DNA of 64,000 nucleotides from Xenorhabdus sp. BG5 (GTDB lineage Bacteria; Pseudomonadota; Gammaproteobacteria; Enterobacterales; Enterobacteriaceae): NCBI RefSeq assembly GCF_015163665.1, contig NZ_JADEUG010000001.1, positions 62,001 to 126,000 of the forward strand, read 5' to 3'. Shown piece by piece: positions 32,299 to 41,289 of this stretch (position 1 is its first letter; each line of letters starts with the position of its first letter). The notes under the pieces were generated by a model. It saw only the letters and a program-made list of their open reading frames with translations, ran no database searches and was not told where the DNA came from. The position numbers and the translations under genes were made by a program.

Positions 32299-32967
32299 AT
32301 GTTAACGCGCTTATTTGTTACAGGCACGGATACCAACATCGGTAAAACAGTTGTTACCCGCGCATTATTGCAAGTCTTTAATCGTGAAGGAACAACCGCA
32401 GTAGGATATAAACCTATTGCGATAGAAAAACATGAAACTCCGGAGGGAATACGTAATCGTGATGCCTTAATCATACATAAATCTTCACCGGTACAAGTGG
32501 ATTACGAAGAAATCAACCCTGTTATTTGGGAAAACAATTATGAAGAAGAAAATCGTGCTGATTTTACTCAAATGACAAAAGGCCTAAGAAATCTAGGCCA
32601 TAAAGCAGATCGTGTCATCATTGAAGGTAACGGTGGTTGGCGTATGTTGCTGGAAGATGAAACGTTTTATTCTGATTGGGTAGTGCAAGAAAAACTTCCC
32701 GTCATTTTGGTAGTTGGTATTCAGGCAGGCTGTGTTAACCATGCTATTCTAACGGCGCAATCTATCATGAATGATGGTGTACCCCTGATTGGCTGGATTG
32801 CTAATCGCATCAATCCAGGACTAGCATACTACGCTAAGGTATTGGAAAGGTTACAGCGTCACATACCGGCTCCACAGTTGGGAGAAATACCTTATCTCTT
32901 AAGGCCAGAAGAACGCGACTTATCTTGCTATCTGGATATTTCTGCGATATTGGCAGTTGATGATTAA
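32299..32967 (+). CDS. bioD2: Dethiobiotin synthetase paralogue BioD2
   Basis: ATP-dependent carboxylase-type ligase of 222 residues related to E. coli YnfK. The P-loop is FVTGTDTNIGKTVVTRAL, with KPIAIEKHETPEG and VIIEGNGGWRMLL following. It lies next to dgsA as in E. coli and away from a bioABFCD cluster. It may make dethiobiotin or act as an untested paralogue. Assignment to the YnfK type rests on sequence and synteny. Confidence 0.9.
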   Translation: MLTRLFVTGTDTNIGKTVVTRALLQVFNREGTTAVGYKPIAIEKHETPEGIRNRDALIIHKSSPVQVDYEEINPVIWENNYEEENRADFTQMTKGLRNLGHKADRVIIEGNGGWRMLLEDETFYSDWVVQEKLPVILVVGIQAGCVNHAILTAQSIMNDGVPLIGWIANRINPGLAYYAKVLERLQRHIPAPQLGEIPYLLRPEERDLSCYLDISAILAVDD

Positions 32968-32977
32968 AAATAGAAGT

Positions 32978-33005
32978 AAAAAGGGAGCGAATTATGCTCC
33001 CTTTT
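32978..33005. terminator. Bidirectional terminator after bioD2
   Basis: A 10-bp stem, AAAAGGGAGC with GCTCCCTTTT, has a 7-base loop and lies between convergent genes. Confidence 0.85.
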
Positions 33006-33024
33006 CTGAAAGTCAGAAAGAATA

Positions 33025-33306
33025 TTACTCTTGGCCTTTCTTATCATGGGAAAGACGGACATAGACTATTTTTTGTTTACCATAATCACAATACCCAACA
33101 ACTTTTCCACTTGTCGGATTGCTTTCAGTAACTTGATCACTAGGAACCAAGTCAAGTCTAAAATCCGTTTTTGAAACACCATTTTTAATGATTTTCTGCG
33201 CAATCTCTTCTTTCAAGTTTTCACATGTTATCTTTTGTGAAGCTTGCACTGTAAAGGACGAAAGCGCAAAAAACAAAGCCCCGGTCAGTAGGATCTTTTT
33301 CACCAT
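33025..33306 (-). CDS. DUF1161 family exported protein
   Basis: Small secreted protein of 93 residues. It has a signal peptide (MVKKILLTGALFFALSSFTVQA), two cysteines (CENLKEEIAQKI and VVGYCDYGKQKIVYVR) and the DUF1161 pattern CExLKxEIxxKIxxNGV. Periplasmic location is predicted; function is unknown. It lies 33 bases downstream of the DUF1283 gene on the same strand, so the two are probably co-transcribed. Confidence 0.8.
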   Translation of the reverse strand: MVKKILLTGALFFALSSFTVQASQKITCENLKEEIAQKIIKNGVSKTDFRLDLVPSDQVTESNPTSGKVVGYCDYGKQKIVYVRLSHDKKGQE

Positions 33307-33339
33307 CTTCTCCTTATCTTGATGTCGGTGTTGATTTTA

Positions 33340-33696
33340 TTAAGGTTTAATCGGGCGGCCTGTATTGATATCCAGACAACGTTTTGTGCTCAGTTCCCAA
33401 TAAGCATTAATATCGACACTTTTTAAACAGGCTTCACGATTATCAGCTTCCACTTCATACTTATCAAACTCTTTTTCTTTACGTTTGTTCGCTTTATGGC
33501 GCAATCCTCTCTGTTCATTCCATTCTTCTTTGCTTTGACGAGCCATTTCTTTGCTCAAGGAAGTTTCTCCACCATTGATGGTTACACACGTACTTTCTGA
33601 TGCACATGGCGTAGAGAATGCAGACGTCTGCCAAAAGAAAGAGAATACCAGAGCAATAGTAGAAACACTTTTAACAATCAAAGAACGAACATTCAT
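33340..33696 (-). CDS. ynfB: DUF1283 family protein (YnfB-like)
   Basis: Exported protein of 118 residues with an N-terminal signal (VKSVSTIALVFSFFWQTSAFS). The conserved DUF1283 body is EWNEQRGLRHKANKRKEKEFDKYE...DNREACLKSVDINAYWELSTKRCLDINTGRPI, which matches E. coli YnfB ([43 protein letters not shown]). Two cysteines probably form a disulfide. Function unknown. Confidence 0.87.
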   Translation of the reverse strand: MNVRSLIVKSVSTIALVFSFFWQTSAFSTPCASESTCVTINGGETSLSKEMARQSKEEWNEQRGLRHKANKRKEKEFDKYEVEADNREACLKSVDINAYWELSTKRCLDINTGRPIKP

Positions 33697-33792
33697 TTTT
33701 GAACCTCTTTTACGATGTTACTTAAACACTCTTAAATACAATGTTACTTAAACTATAAGACTAAGCCATTTAACGAAACTGCTAAAAAACTA

Positions 33793-34539
33793 TTAGTCCC
33801 TATATACACTTAAACCCGCGAATGACTGACAAACTGGCATCATTTCCAGTGTATTAATATTGACGCGAGAAGGCAGGTTAACAACCCAAAATACCGCTTC
33901 GGCAATATCGTCCGCCGTCAGTGCATCGGCGCTTGCATAAGTTTTATCAACTTTTTCCTGATTGCCTTTAAAACGAATATGAGAAAATTCGGTTCCTCCA
34001 ACCAATCCAGGTTCAATATCGGTGACCCGAATATTCTTTCCATGTAAGTCAGCGCGCAACCCTAAACTGAATTGTTTGACAAAGGCTTTGGTAGCACCAT
34101 ATACGTTACCGCCAGCATAAGGCCAATTTGCTGCGGTAGAACCAATGTTAATAATGTGTCCGTGATTGGCTTGTACCATATTAGGCAACAAAGCTCGCGT
34201 CATGTTCACTAATCCTTTTGTATTGGTATCAATCATAGTTTCCCAGTCATCAGGATTAGCCAGGTGAGCGGGTTCTAACCCTAACGCCAGCCCTGCATTA
34301 TTCACAAGAACGTCTATATTACGTAAGGTAGTTGGTAGATGTTGAATTGTCTGTTCGATCGCAAAGCGATCTCTCACATCGAGTTGAATGGGGTGGAAGT
34401 TTTCGCCCCATTCCTTTTTTAACTGATCTAATCTGTCCTTACGGCGCCCTGTTGCGATGACGATGGAGCCATGTTTGATAAATTTTCTTGCAATTGCTTC
34501 ACCAAAACCCGAAGTTGCACCTGTCACAAAAATAATCAT
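33793..34539 (-). CDS. ydfG: NADP-dependent 3-hydroxy acid dehydrogenase YdfG
   Basis: Short-chain dehydrogenase that oxidises serine, L-allo-threonine and 3-hydroxy acids in E. coli. The 248 residues show the glycine motif TGATSGFGEAIAR, the NADP-preferring ATGRRKDRL, the NNAG segment, and the catalytic Ser-Tyr-Lys in INIGSTAANWPYAGGNVYGATKAF. The family-specific DIEPGLVGGTEFSHIRFKG is also present. It keeps the E. coli ynfB-ydfG linkage. Confidence 0.95.
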   Translation of the reverse strand: MIIFVTGATSGFGEAIARKFIKHGSIVIATGRRKDRLDQLKKEWGENFHPIQLDVRDRFAIEQTIQHLPTTLRNIDVLVNNAGLALGLEPAHLANPDDWETMIDTNTKGLVNMTRALLPNMVQANHGHIINIGSTAANWPYAGGNVYGATKAFVKQFSLGLRADLHGKNIRVTDIEPGLVGGTEFSHIRFKGNQEKVDKTYASADALTADDIAEAVFWVVNLPSRVNINTLEMMPVCQSFAGLSVYRD

Positions 34540-34772
34540 AACTATCCTCTTATCTGTGAATTATTATCGTAATATCCATATTATTAGAAAAATTTATTTA
34601 TCATTAGTCAAGGTTAAATTGTTTTATTTGAATTTGATTTGTTTTTTTAATATATGATTATTTATTCATGACATGGGAGTAATTAGCTAAAAAAGTTCCA
34701 TAAAAAATCAGTAACATTATTCAATGTGTTTATGTAAAATAATCCACATGAAAATAGAGAGTAGAGGATAAT

Positions 34773-35465
34773 ATGCCATTTTATCAACCATTTAAAATTT
34801 CTTTTAAATCAGGGGATCTTATATTTGGGTTAGATGACGAGAGAAAACAATATGCTAAAAAATGCCTAGAATTTCAGTTATTTCTTGATTCTAATAACAT
34901 ATCAACCCTTGATAGATATTCAATTACTCAAAATGAAATTGAGGTACGTAAGATGTACGGACAACAGATTCCTCATAATCAAGAAAGCTTTACAACGGCG
35001 GTAATGAAACACTGGAAATACAAAGATATACTCAATCAAGAAGATAACTATAATATTGATTACAATAATGGGAACGTTTACTACCCTAGAAGAATAACAA
35101 GCCGAAAATGTAAAGCTGGGTTATCTTGGTTTTCTCACTCACTAAACCATGCAAGTATCCATTTTATCTTAGATGGAATAGATATGGAGAATGCTATCAA
35201 TAAAAAAAGCAACCCAAGAATCAACAAAGGAAAAGACTCATATACCAACAAAGAACTGAGATGGATATACCGAAATAGGAAAGATCCAAGGGTTCAATCC
35301 TGCATACAATTCTGGCTAGATGGTTCGCCAGTATCCCCACCTTGGATAGAAGGAAGATATGTCGATTTATGGAAAAATTACCATCCGAAATTTGAAAATT
35401 CTGAGATCGAACTAGGGGAATTTGCTGAAACCGTTTTGAATTTTGAATATAGAGACTATACGTAG
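34773..35465 (+). CDS. Hypothetical protein, 230 aa
   Basis: Not recognised. A soluble, very AT-rich gene product with many Asn, Lys, Tyr and aromatic residues, no signal peptide and no membrane helix. Notable segments are RRITSRKCKAGLSWFSHSLNHASIHFILDGIDM and the Trp-rich IQFWLDGSPVSPPWIEGRYVDLWKNYH. The start has a good ribosome-binding site (GTAGAGGA). It lies alone between the conserved backbone and the biosynthetic cluster. Its N-terminus lacks any delivery or HTH domain I can name. An effector or toxin domain is possible but is only a guess. Confidence 0.7.
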   Translation: MPFYQPFKISFKSGDLIFGLDDERKQYAKKCLEFQLFLDSNNISTLDRYSITQNEIEVRKMYGQQIPHNQESFTTAVMKHWKYKDILNQEDNYNIDYNNGNVYYPRRITSRKCKAGLSWFSHSLNHASIHFILDGIDMENAINKKSNPRINKGKDSYTNKELRWIYRNRKDPRVQSCIQFWLDGSPVSPPWIEGRYVDLWKNYHPKFENSEIELGEFAETVLNFEYRDYT

Positions 35466-35494
35466 GTTTGTGTAATTATGGATGAAACGCAGAT

Positions 35495-35520
35495 GGCCCG
35501 CCAAATGCGGGCCTGAAAAA
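35495..35520. terminator. Terminator between the orphan gene and the ABC cluster
   Basis: A 7-bp GC-rich stem, GGCCCGC with GCGGGCC, and a 5-base loop lie between convergent genes. On the plus strand an A-rich run follows, so termination may be better on the minus strand or may depend on Rho. Confidence 0.55.
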
Positions 35521-35529
35521 GTAAGCAAA

Positions 35530-37233
35530 TTAGTTTGCTCTTGCTTGCTCCATATATTCTTGTAGGGAACCATCGAATGCAATTTTCCCTTTGTCGATTC
35601 GGATTACTCGCTCAGCCAGTCTAAATACACGCGGATCATGGCTTATCATAAGCACAGTTTTACCACGAACGATATTGTTCAATGACTCGGCAAAGCTATT
35701 TATTTTACTATTGTCCAGATAGGTCGTAGGTTCATCAAATAGCAGTATTTCTGGCGTCTTGAGGTACAAACGCGCTAACCCAATAACCTGCCTTTCACCG
35801 CCCGACAAGGAAGAACCTTTTTCGTCAATATATGAATCCAGGCCATCCTTCAGTTTACCTAACAGTTCATTACCACCGGCTTTAATCAACGCAGAAATCA
35901 TCTCTTCCCTGGTTGATTCTGTATTGGCAATGTGCAGATTATCGTATAATGTGCCTTTTATAATCTGAGTCTGTTGTGACATCACACCAAATTTTTGCAA
36001 CCAACGCTGAGAATCGGGATTATCCAGAACTTCACCAAAAATTGAAACATAACCTTCGTTTAATGGTGTTAAACCAGTCACAATGTCAAATATTGTACTT
36101 TTACCTTGACCATTATCACCGACGATAAGAACTCGTTCTCCTTTTTGTATAGAGATATTCATATCTTTGAACAAAGTATCTCTGTCGTTATAGGAGAATT
36201 TCTTGACATTGATATCAATAGCACTAGCACTAGCACTACAATTTTCCACTGATTGGCTCTGTTTGCGATTGTTTGGTTGATAAGCGCCCAACAATTCTAA
36301 GACCCTGTCCAACAACGATTTGAGTGAAGCAAATTTATTTAAATGATTACTGTATCTCTTAATGGAATCAGACATTAATTGTTCATAGGTAAATGCAGCC
36401 ACAAAGTTACCAGGGTTGATCGTTCCATCCATCAATAACAAACCACCATACCACAGTACAGCAATTGTCGATGCTAACTGTGCAAAAAAGCCAAGAGGAA
36501 TAGACAGGGACATAAACAGCCCGGTGATCCTCTCAATATTTTTCACTTTAGTATTAGCATCATTAATTCTCTTTTTCTCCGACTCTTCAGAATTGAAAAT
36601 CTTGACAGATTTGATCCAAGAAAGAGATTCTTGGATGACACCGGTTAATCGTGAATTATAAATTTGCAGAATTCTTTCATAAACAGCCACTCGGTTAGTA
36701 ATTGGCTTGCTGATTAAAGTAGTCAGACAAACCATCATAAACGCCAAAATAGCCAATTTAATATCAATCAGGGCCATAGCAATAAATGGGCCGATTATTG
36801 ATAACGTATCATAGAGAAATTCGCTATATAAATCTCTAACTCTATCTGATACAAGGTAAGTATCATTTTTTATTCTAAATGCCAGATTTGCTGAATGAAA
36901 TTTTCTAGTGATATGATAGGGAAAAGAGAGGAAAGAATCGACTAGCGATTTCCTCATGTTATAACTCAGTTCTGATGCATTAATTGTTTGCATCCAAATA
37001 ATAATAGCGTGACTGATGACAATCAATAATGATACGGCGATTAGAGAAGCAATTAATTCATTAAATGAGAAAGAAAGAATTAGCTTATCCTTCAATAAAG
37101 TATTGACTAATTCCTGAACCAGAAATGGGAATAAAACCTCCGCTAAAGCTGCCACTACCGTAAAAACAATAGCCAGCACCAATGCTGTTTTTTGTTTACG
37201 TATAAAAGAATAAAGGAATATAATATATTTCAT
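35530..37233 (-). CDS. ABC transporter, fused permease and ATPase
   Basis: Half-transporter of 567 residues of the peptide/lipid exporter type. An N-terminal six-helix membrane domain (about residues 1-310) is followed by an ATPase domain with Walker A GDNGQGKST, signature LSGGERQVIGLARL, Walker B ILLFDEPT and the switch histidine (MISHDPR). There is no peptidase domain. It is the last gene of a leftward cluster behind the decarboxylase-like and amidinotransferase-like genes, so it probably exports their product. The 150-base gap upstream could hold its own promoter. Confidence 0.88.
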   Translation of the reverse strand: MKYIIFLYSFIRKQKTALVLAIVFTVVAALAEVLFPFLVQELVNTLLKDKLILSFSFNELIASLIAVSLLIVISHAIIIWMQTINASELSYNMRKSLVDSFLSFPYHITRKFHSANLAFRIKNDTYLVSDRVRDLYSEFLYDTLSIIGPFIAMALIDIKLAILAFMMVCLTTLISKPITNRVAVYERILQIYNSRLTGVIQESLSWIKSVKIFNSEESEKKRINDANTKVKNIERITGLFMSLSIPLGFFAQLASTIAVLWYGGLLLMDGTINPGNFVAAFTYEQLMSDSIKRYSNHLNKFASLKSLLDRVLELLGAYQPNNRKQSQSVENCSASASAIDINVKKFSYNDRDTLFKDMNISIQKGERVLIVGDNGQGKSTIFDIVTGLTPLNEGYVSIFGEVLDNPDSQRWLQKFGVMSQQTQIIKGTLYDNLHIANTESTREEMISALIKAGGNELLGKLKDGLDSYIDEKGSSLSGGERQVIGLARLYLKTPEILLFDEPTTYLDNSKINSFAESLNNIVRGKTVLMISHDPRVFRLAERVIRIDKGKIAFDGSLQEYMEQARAN

Positions 37234-37383
37234 ATACTGATCACTGTTAAGTTATCAATCTAACTAGTATAGACAACATGTTAAAACTTACCATCCTACC
37301 TAAAAGCGACTAATTCCATCCTTGGAATACATTTATCCTATGACAATAAAATACAATTTATATTGCAACTAATATCGCAATTT

Positions 37384-38310
37384 TTAGATTACTTGTATTT
37401 TATAAGAATATCTATTTAAATGCATAACCATGCAGGAAAGCAGGGCGCCGCTCTTCATATATTCAGATAAATTGAAAAGTTTTGGCGTTAATGCCAATTT
37501 AGAGCAAATTTTTTCCAGCTCATGATTTTTGTTCATTTCATAGATATACTCCTCTGTACCTGCTTTCAGGTCATTAATATTAGATGAACAGAGAATATGC
37601 TGATTGACTCTGACGGAGTTACAAATCCCACTGTATGCAATATCTTTACTGATACTGATAATGTTGGTTACTTTTTCCAGTTCTTTCAGCTCGTCGCTGT
37701 TGAATCCGCTGGTATAAACGAGCGTATTTTCTTTATCCAATGGGAATATGCAGCAATCCAAATGGTAAAGATAAGGATCTCTTTCTTCCACTTTCACGAT
37801 CTTGAGGCCGAATTTTTCTTCCATCCAGTCATAGGTTTTAATATCACTTCTTATTCCATAACCACCGACCAGTACATTATCATGCAAATGTTTTAATTCA
37901 GCCTCACCTTCAAAATAGTAGGGGGCAACTTCCGTTTTATAGCCCAATGATTCAAAGAAACTTACCCCAATAGGTGTTTCTGATCTTCTGATTTCTGATG
38001 CAAAATTGGCAACTATTGCAGTTGGATCTTCATCTCCAATAATAATTCCCAAGTTAGCAACATATACTTGATCTTGTAGCTCCTGGTGAGTATCAGATGG
38101 TAGCAAATAGACCAACGATTGTGATGACATAAAGCTATATAGCTTATAGAACTGTCTTAAAGCCACTTTGCTGTTCACATTGATATCGGACTCATCCAGT
38201 TCCTCCATCCAAATATTATTTCTTACATTGGTATTTAATGAAAATGGAGGAGCTAATAAAAATACGGGCATTTTCAGATCAGAAATGATATTAGGAGAAT
38301 TCTTTAACAT
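37384..38310 (-). CDS. Amidinotransferase/DDAH-superfamily enzyme
   Basis: The 308 residues fit the guanidino-group-modifying superfamily (amidinotransferases, dimethylargininases, arginine deiminases). Apparent active-site elements are the acidic segment FEGEAEL (about 133-139), His183 in YHLDCCIFPLD, and a C-terminal cysteine (Cys293) in SGALLSCMVMHLN. These correspond to the Glu/Asp, His and Cys of the family. There is no signal peptide. It lies 33 bases after the decarboxylase-like gene, indicating an operon. Whether it transfers or hydrolyses an amidino group cannot be decided from sequence. Confidence 0.75.
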   Translation of the reverse strand: MLKNSPNIISDLKMPVFLLAPPFSLNTNVRNNIWMEELDESDINVNSKVALRQFYKLYSFMSSQSLVYLLPSDTHQELQDQVYVANLGIIIGDEDPTAIVANFASEIRRSETPIGVSFFESLGYKTEVAPYYFEGEAELKHLHDNVLVGGYGIRSDIKTYDWMEEKFGLKIVKVEERDPYLYHLDCCIFPLDKENTLVYTSGFNSDELKELEKVTNIISISKDIAYSGICNSVRVNQHILCSSNINDLKAGTEEYIYEMNKNHELEKICSKLALTPKLFNLSEYMKSGALLSCMVMHLNRYSYKIQVI

Positions 38311-38343
38311 CTTAAAACCTCGATTTTAGTTTATATTATTTGT

Positions 38344-39066
38344 TTATAGAGAGTTATCGTTGATTCTAACTAACTTAGTCATACCACCAGTCACATGTTC
38401 CTTTTCAGTTACCAATGAAATTAATTCATCATCAGTAACAGGGATCACTAAATCGACTTGTGAACCATACCGAATCATTGAAAACCTATCACCCTGATAT
38501 ACAGGAGTATCTTGTTGTATATGGAACGGTGTTATCGTATCAACGTCATAATCACCAACTTGAACCATATAGTATTCTCGATTAATGCCAGGCGAGTAGA
38601 CTTTATTGACGACTCGTTGGTTCAGATATAAATAATCGTCATAAATTAATTCAATGTTCTCTTTATAAAAAATATTATTCTCTACATCAATCATTGGTAG
38701 ATTGTTGGTTTCCAGAGGTTCATGTTCCGCGTAACTAAGGATACCATCGTAAGGGATTCTATTAATATGCACGTCATAGCATGTCATAAAGATACCAATG
38801 ACAAGCGAACGTTTATCATAATGTTTATCTCTGATGATATCCTGAATGCTATATTTTTTTCCTTTTACTTCGGTGATCGCCTCATCTGGGTTTATTATTC
38901 CACTATAAATAACAAACCCATCCGCAGGAGATAAAAAATACCTATCATCTGTATTGATTGTTCTCGCTGGGTCCCTGAAAAAACCCTCCTGAAAATAAGT
39001 TTCAGGCGGAAGATCAGGGAGTCCATTAAATATCGATTTAATGGCTTCGTTCATTTTGTTACTCAT
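38344..39066 (-). CDS. Phosphatidylserine-decarboxylase-like pyruvoyl enzyme
   Basis: The 240 residues carry the PSD-family motifs FFRDPARTINTDDRYFLSPADG (28-50) and FMTCYDVHINRIPYDG (93-108). A Gly201-Ser202 pair in RYGSQVDLVIP sits where PSD proenzymes self-cleave to form the pyruvoyl group. It lacks the N-terminal membrane segment of bacterial Psd. It may therefore act on a soluble amino acid, as the PSD-family tryptophan decarboxylase PsiD does; that is inference. It is the first gene of the leftward cluster, with a good ribosome-binding site (TTAGAGG). Confidence 0.82.
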   Translation of the reverse strand: MSNKMNEAIKSIFNGLPDLPPETYFQEGFFRDPARTINTDDRYFLSPADGFVIYSGIINPDEAITEVKGKKYSIQDIIRDKHYDKRSLVIGIFMTCYDVHINRIPYDGILSYAEHEPLETNNLPMIDVENNIFYKENIELIYDDYLYLNQRVVNKVYSPGINREYYMVQVGDYDVDTITPFHIQQDTPVYQGDRFSMIRYGSQVDLVIPVTDDELISLVTEKEHVTGGMTKLVRINDNSL

Positions 39067-39842
39067 TATTACCTCTAAAAATGTTCATCAACTAGAACAT
39101 GAAAAAGAGAAAAAACAACATGATACAAACAGTTACAGCGAGATATGTTACAGACTAATATTAATGATTCAATTTTATTTTTTTTATGGGTATGTTTATT
39201 TTTTGTTTGTCAATAAACAAAATTTCACCTAAGTTAACCAGACTGATATATATAGCCAACTAAATATAAATATGTTGATGATATAAATTAGGTAGTAAGG
39301 TAGTATATTATATATATCTGTCAGTGACATTCATCACAAATATTGCAAAAAAAATCAATTAAAATTGAAATAAATGACGTACTCTGGTCGATTTTTAATC
39401 CAATTCAATACTTGGAGTGGGGGAGTTTTCATGAACTGATATAACGTTAAAGTCAATTAAAATAAATATGGAGTTGGATATTGTTATCCGTCATGCGATG
39501 AATTAGAAAAACAGGTTAAATAGATATGCAGAAATTATTTGCGTAAGAATTCAGATAATTCGCAAATATATGCATAAAACAAAAATAATATCGAAAAAAT
39601 ATGTGGTAACGAGCCTAAATTTTATAGTCAATTGAAATGACATGGGCCACAGTGAAATCCTAGAACCTTCTCACAGATTTGAATCTTTTTTCCTGATGGA
39701 AACCCTGAAAGTTACGTGCATGTGTCTAAATTTCCTCTTGTTTTTACATTTTTGCCACAAATTTGACTAAAATGCAACCATTAAATATATTAAATCATAG
39801 GTTATATTTTATCCATTTAATCCATGAGGAGAGGAAGTAACC
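39067..39842. other. Long AT-rich intergenic region
   Basis: About 775 bases between the leftward biosynthetic cluster and the rightward amine operon. It should hold promoters for both. It is strongly AT-rich with many short frames; the longest, at 39041-39232, starts inside the decarboxylase-like gene and is not convincing. I see no clear gene or repeat. Composition changes sharply at its right edge, suggesting a junction of acquired segments. Confidence 0.5.
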
Positions 39843-41273
39843 ATGCCGATACCAACGCTCAGGCATTTCATTAATGGTCAGTATATTGAGACTAAAGGCT
39901 CCGAATATTTTGATCTGGTAAGCCCGGTCACTGGTGAATTTTATGCACGTTCTCCTAACGCGACCGCGGAGGATGTTGATGATGCTTATGCATCGGCTAA
40001 AGAGGCATTTAAAATATGGGGACGTAGCACACCGTCGGCACGTCAGCGGGCGTTGTTAGCGCTGGCTGATACGATAGAAAAGAACGCTGAACGTCTGATT
40101 GAATTACAAAGCCGCAATACAGGGCAGCTTAAGCACCTGATTGCCTCCGAAGAGATTGCGACATCAGTGGATCATATCCGCTTCTTCGCCGGCGCAGCCC
40201 GTTTTTTGGAAGGCAAGGCTACAGCAGAATATCTCCCTGATATGACCACCAGCATTCGGCGTGAACCGCTGGGCGTGGTAGGGCAGGTTACTCCATGGAA
40301 CTATCCGTTGATGATGGCGGTGTGGAAGATAGCACCTGCTCTGGCCGCAGGTAATACCGTGGTGCTTAAACCAAGTGATACCACACCGGAAAGTACTTTG
40401 TTACTGGCTGAACTGTCCGCCCCGTTTTTCCCAGCTGGCGCTTTCAACGTAGTATTGGGTAATGCGAGCGCGGGCACCCTGGTCGTTTCACACAAAACGC
40501 CTGCTATGGTTTCCATTACTGGTTCCACACGTGCAGGTTTTCAGGTTGCCTCTTCAGCGGCGGCTAATCTCACCAGAACGCATCTGGAGTTGGGAGGTAA
40601 AGCACCGGTAGTTGTTTTTGCTGATGCGGATATCGATAAAGCAGTGGATACCATCGTTACCGCAGGGTACTTCAACGCGGGTCAGGATTGCACTGCGGCT
40701 TCACGTGTGCTGGTGCATGAATCTGTTCACGATACTTTCGTCGCTAAATTGGTGGCGGCAGCTAAAGCCACCCGTTTTGGCGACCCAGAAGATAAAGAAG
40801 CGCTGTATGGGCCGCTTAATAATATTCGTCAGCTAGAGCAGGTCAAAGGATTCATTGCGCGTCTGCCCGCACATGCCCGTATCGAAACAGGAGGCCGTCA
40901 GGCCAATCGTTCGGGATATTATTTTGAACCTACCGTGATTACTGGTCTGGATCAATACGATGAAGTGATTCAGACTGAGATTTTTGGCCCTGTTATCACA
41001 GTGCAAAAGTTCCTAACAGAACAGGAAGCTATCGAGAAAGCTAACGATGTAAAATACGGATTGGCCTCCAGTGTCTGGACCCGCGACCATGGCCGTGCGT
41101 TACGCTTGTCTCGTGAGCTTGATTTTGGAACTGTCTGGATTAACACCCATATTCCTCTTACGGCAGAAGCACCACATGGTGGCTTCAAGAAATCTGGATA
41201 CGGTAAAGATTTGTCGGCTTATGGCTTCGATGAATACACACGTATCAAACACGTGATGAGTTCCAATGATTGA
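39843..41273 (+). CDS. Aldehyde dehydrogenase, aminobutyraldehyde-dehydrogenase-like
   Basis: NAD(P)-dependent aldehyde dehydrogenase of 476 residues. The catalytic Cys283 is in FNAGQDCTAASR, the general base Glu249 in THLELGGKAPVVVF, the oxyanion Asn in VTPWNYP, and the cofactor Lys176 in VVLKPSDTTP. Overall it resembles the YdcW/PatD class, which oxidises 4-aminobutyraldehyde to GABA. The downstream GabT-like transaminase and amine oxidase support an aminoaldehyde substrate. Strong ribosome-binding site (GAGGAGAGG). First gene of a GC-richer seven-gene operon. Confidence 0.9.
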   Translation: MPIPTLRHFINGQYIETKGSEYFDLVSPVTGEFYARSPNATAEDVDDAYASAKEAFKIWGRSTPSARQRALLALADTIEKNAERLIELQSRNTGQLKHLIASEEIATSVDHIRFFAGAARFLEGKATAEYLPDMTTSIRREPLGVVGQVTPWNYPLMMAVWKIAPALAAGNTVVLKPSDTTPESTLLLAELSAPFFPAGAFNVVLGNASAGTLVVSHKTPAMVSITGSTRAGFQVASSAAANLTRTHLELGGKAPVVVFADADIDKAVDTIVTAGYFNAGQDCTAASRVLVHESVHDTFVAKLVAAAKATRFGDPEDKEALYGPLNNIRQLEQVKGFIARLPAHARIETGGRQANRSGYYFEPTVITGLDQYDEVIQTEIFGPVITVQKFLTEQEAIEKANDVKYGLASSVWTRDHGRALRLSRELDFGTVWINTHIPLTAEAPHGGFKKSGYGKDLSAYGFDEYTRIKHVMSSND

Positions 41274-41289
41274 TACAGGGATATCCACA

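Noticed and set aside
36224..36240. Short tandem AGCACT repeat in the ABC transporter gene
   Set aside because: In-frame, only three units, lies in a linker (SASAS); no sign of phase variation.
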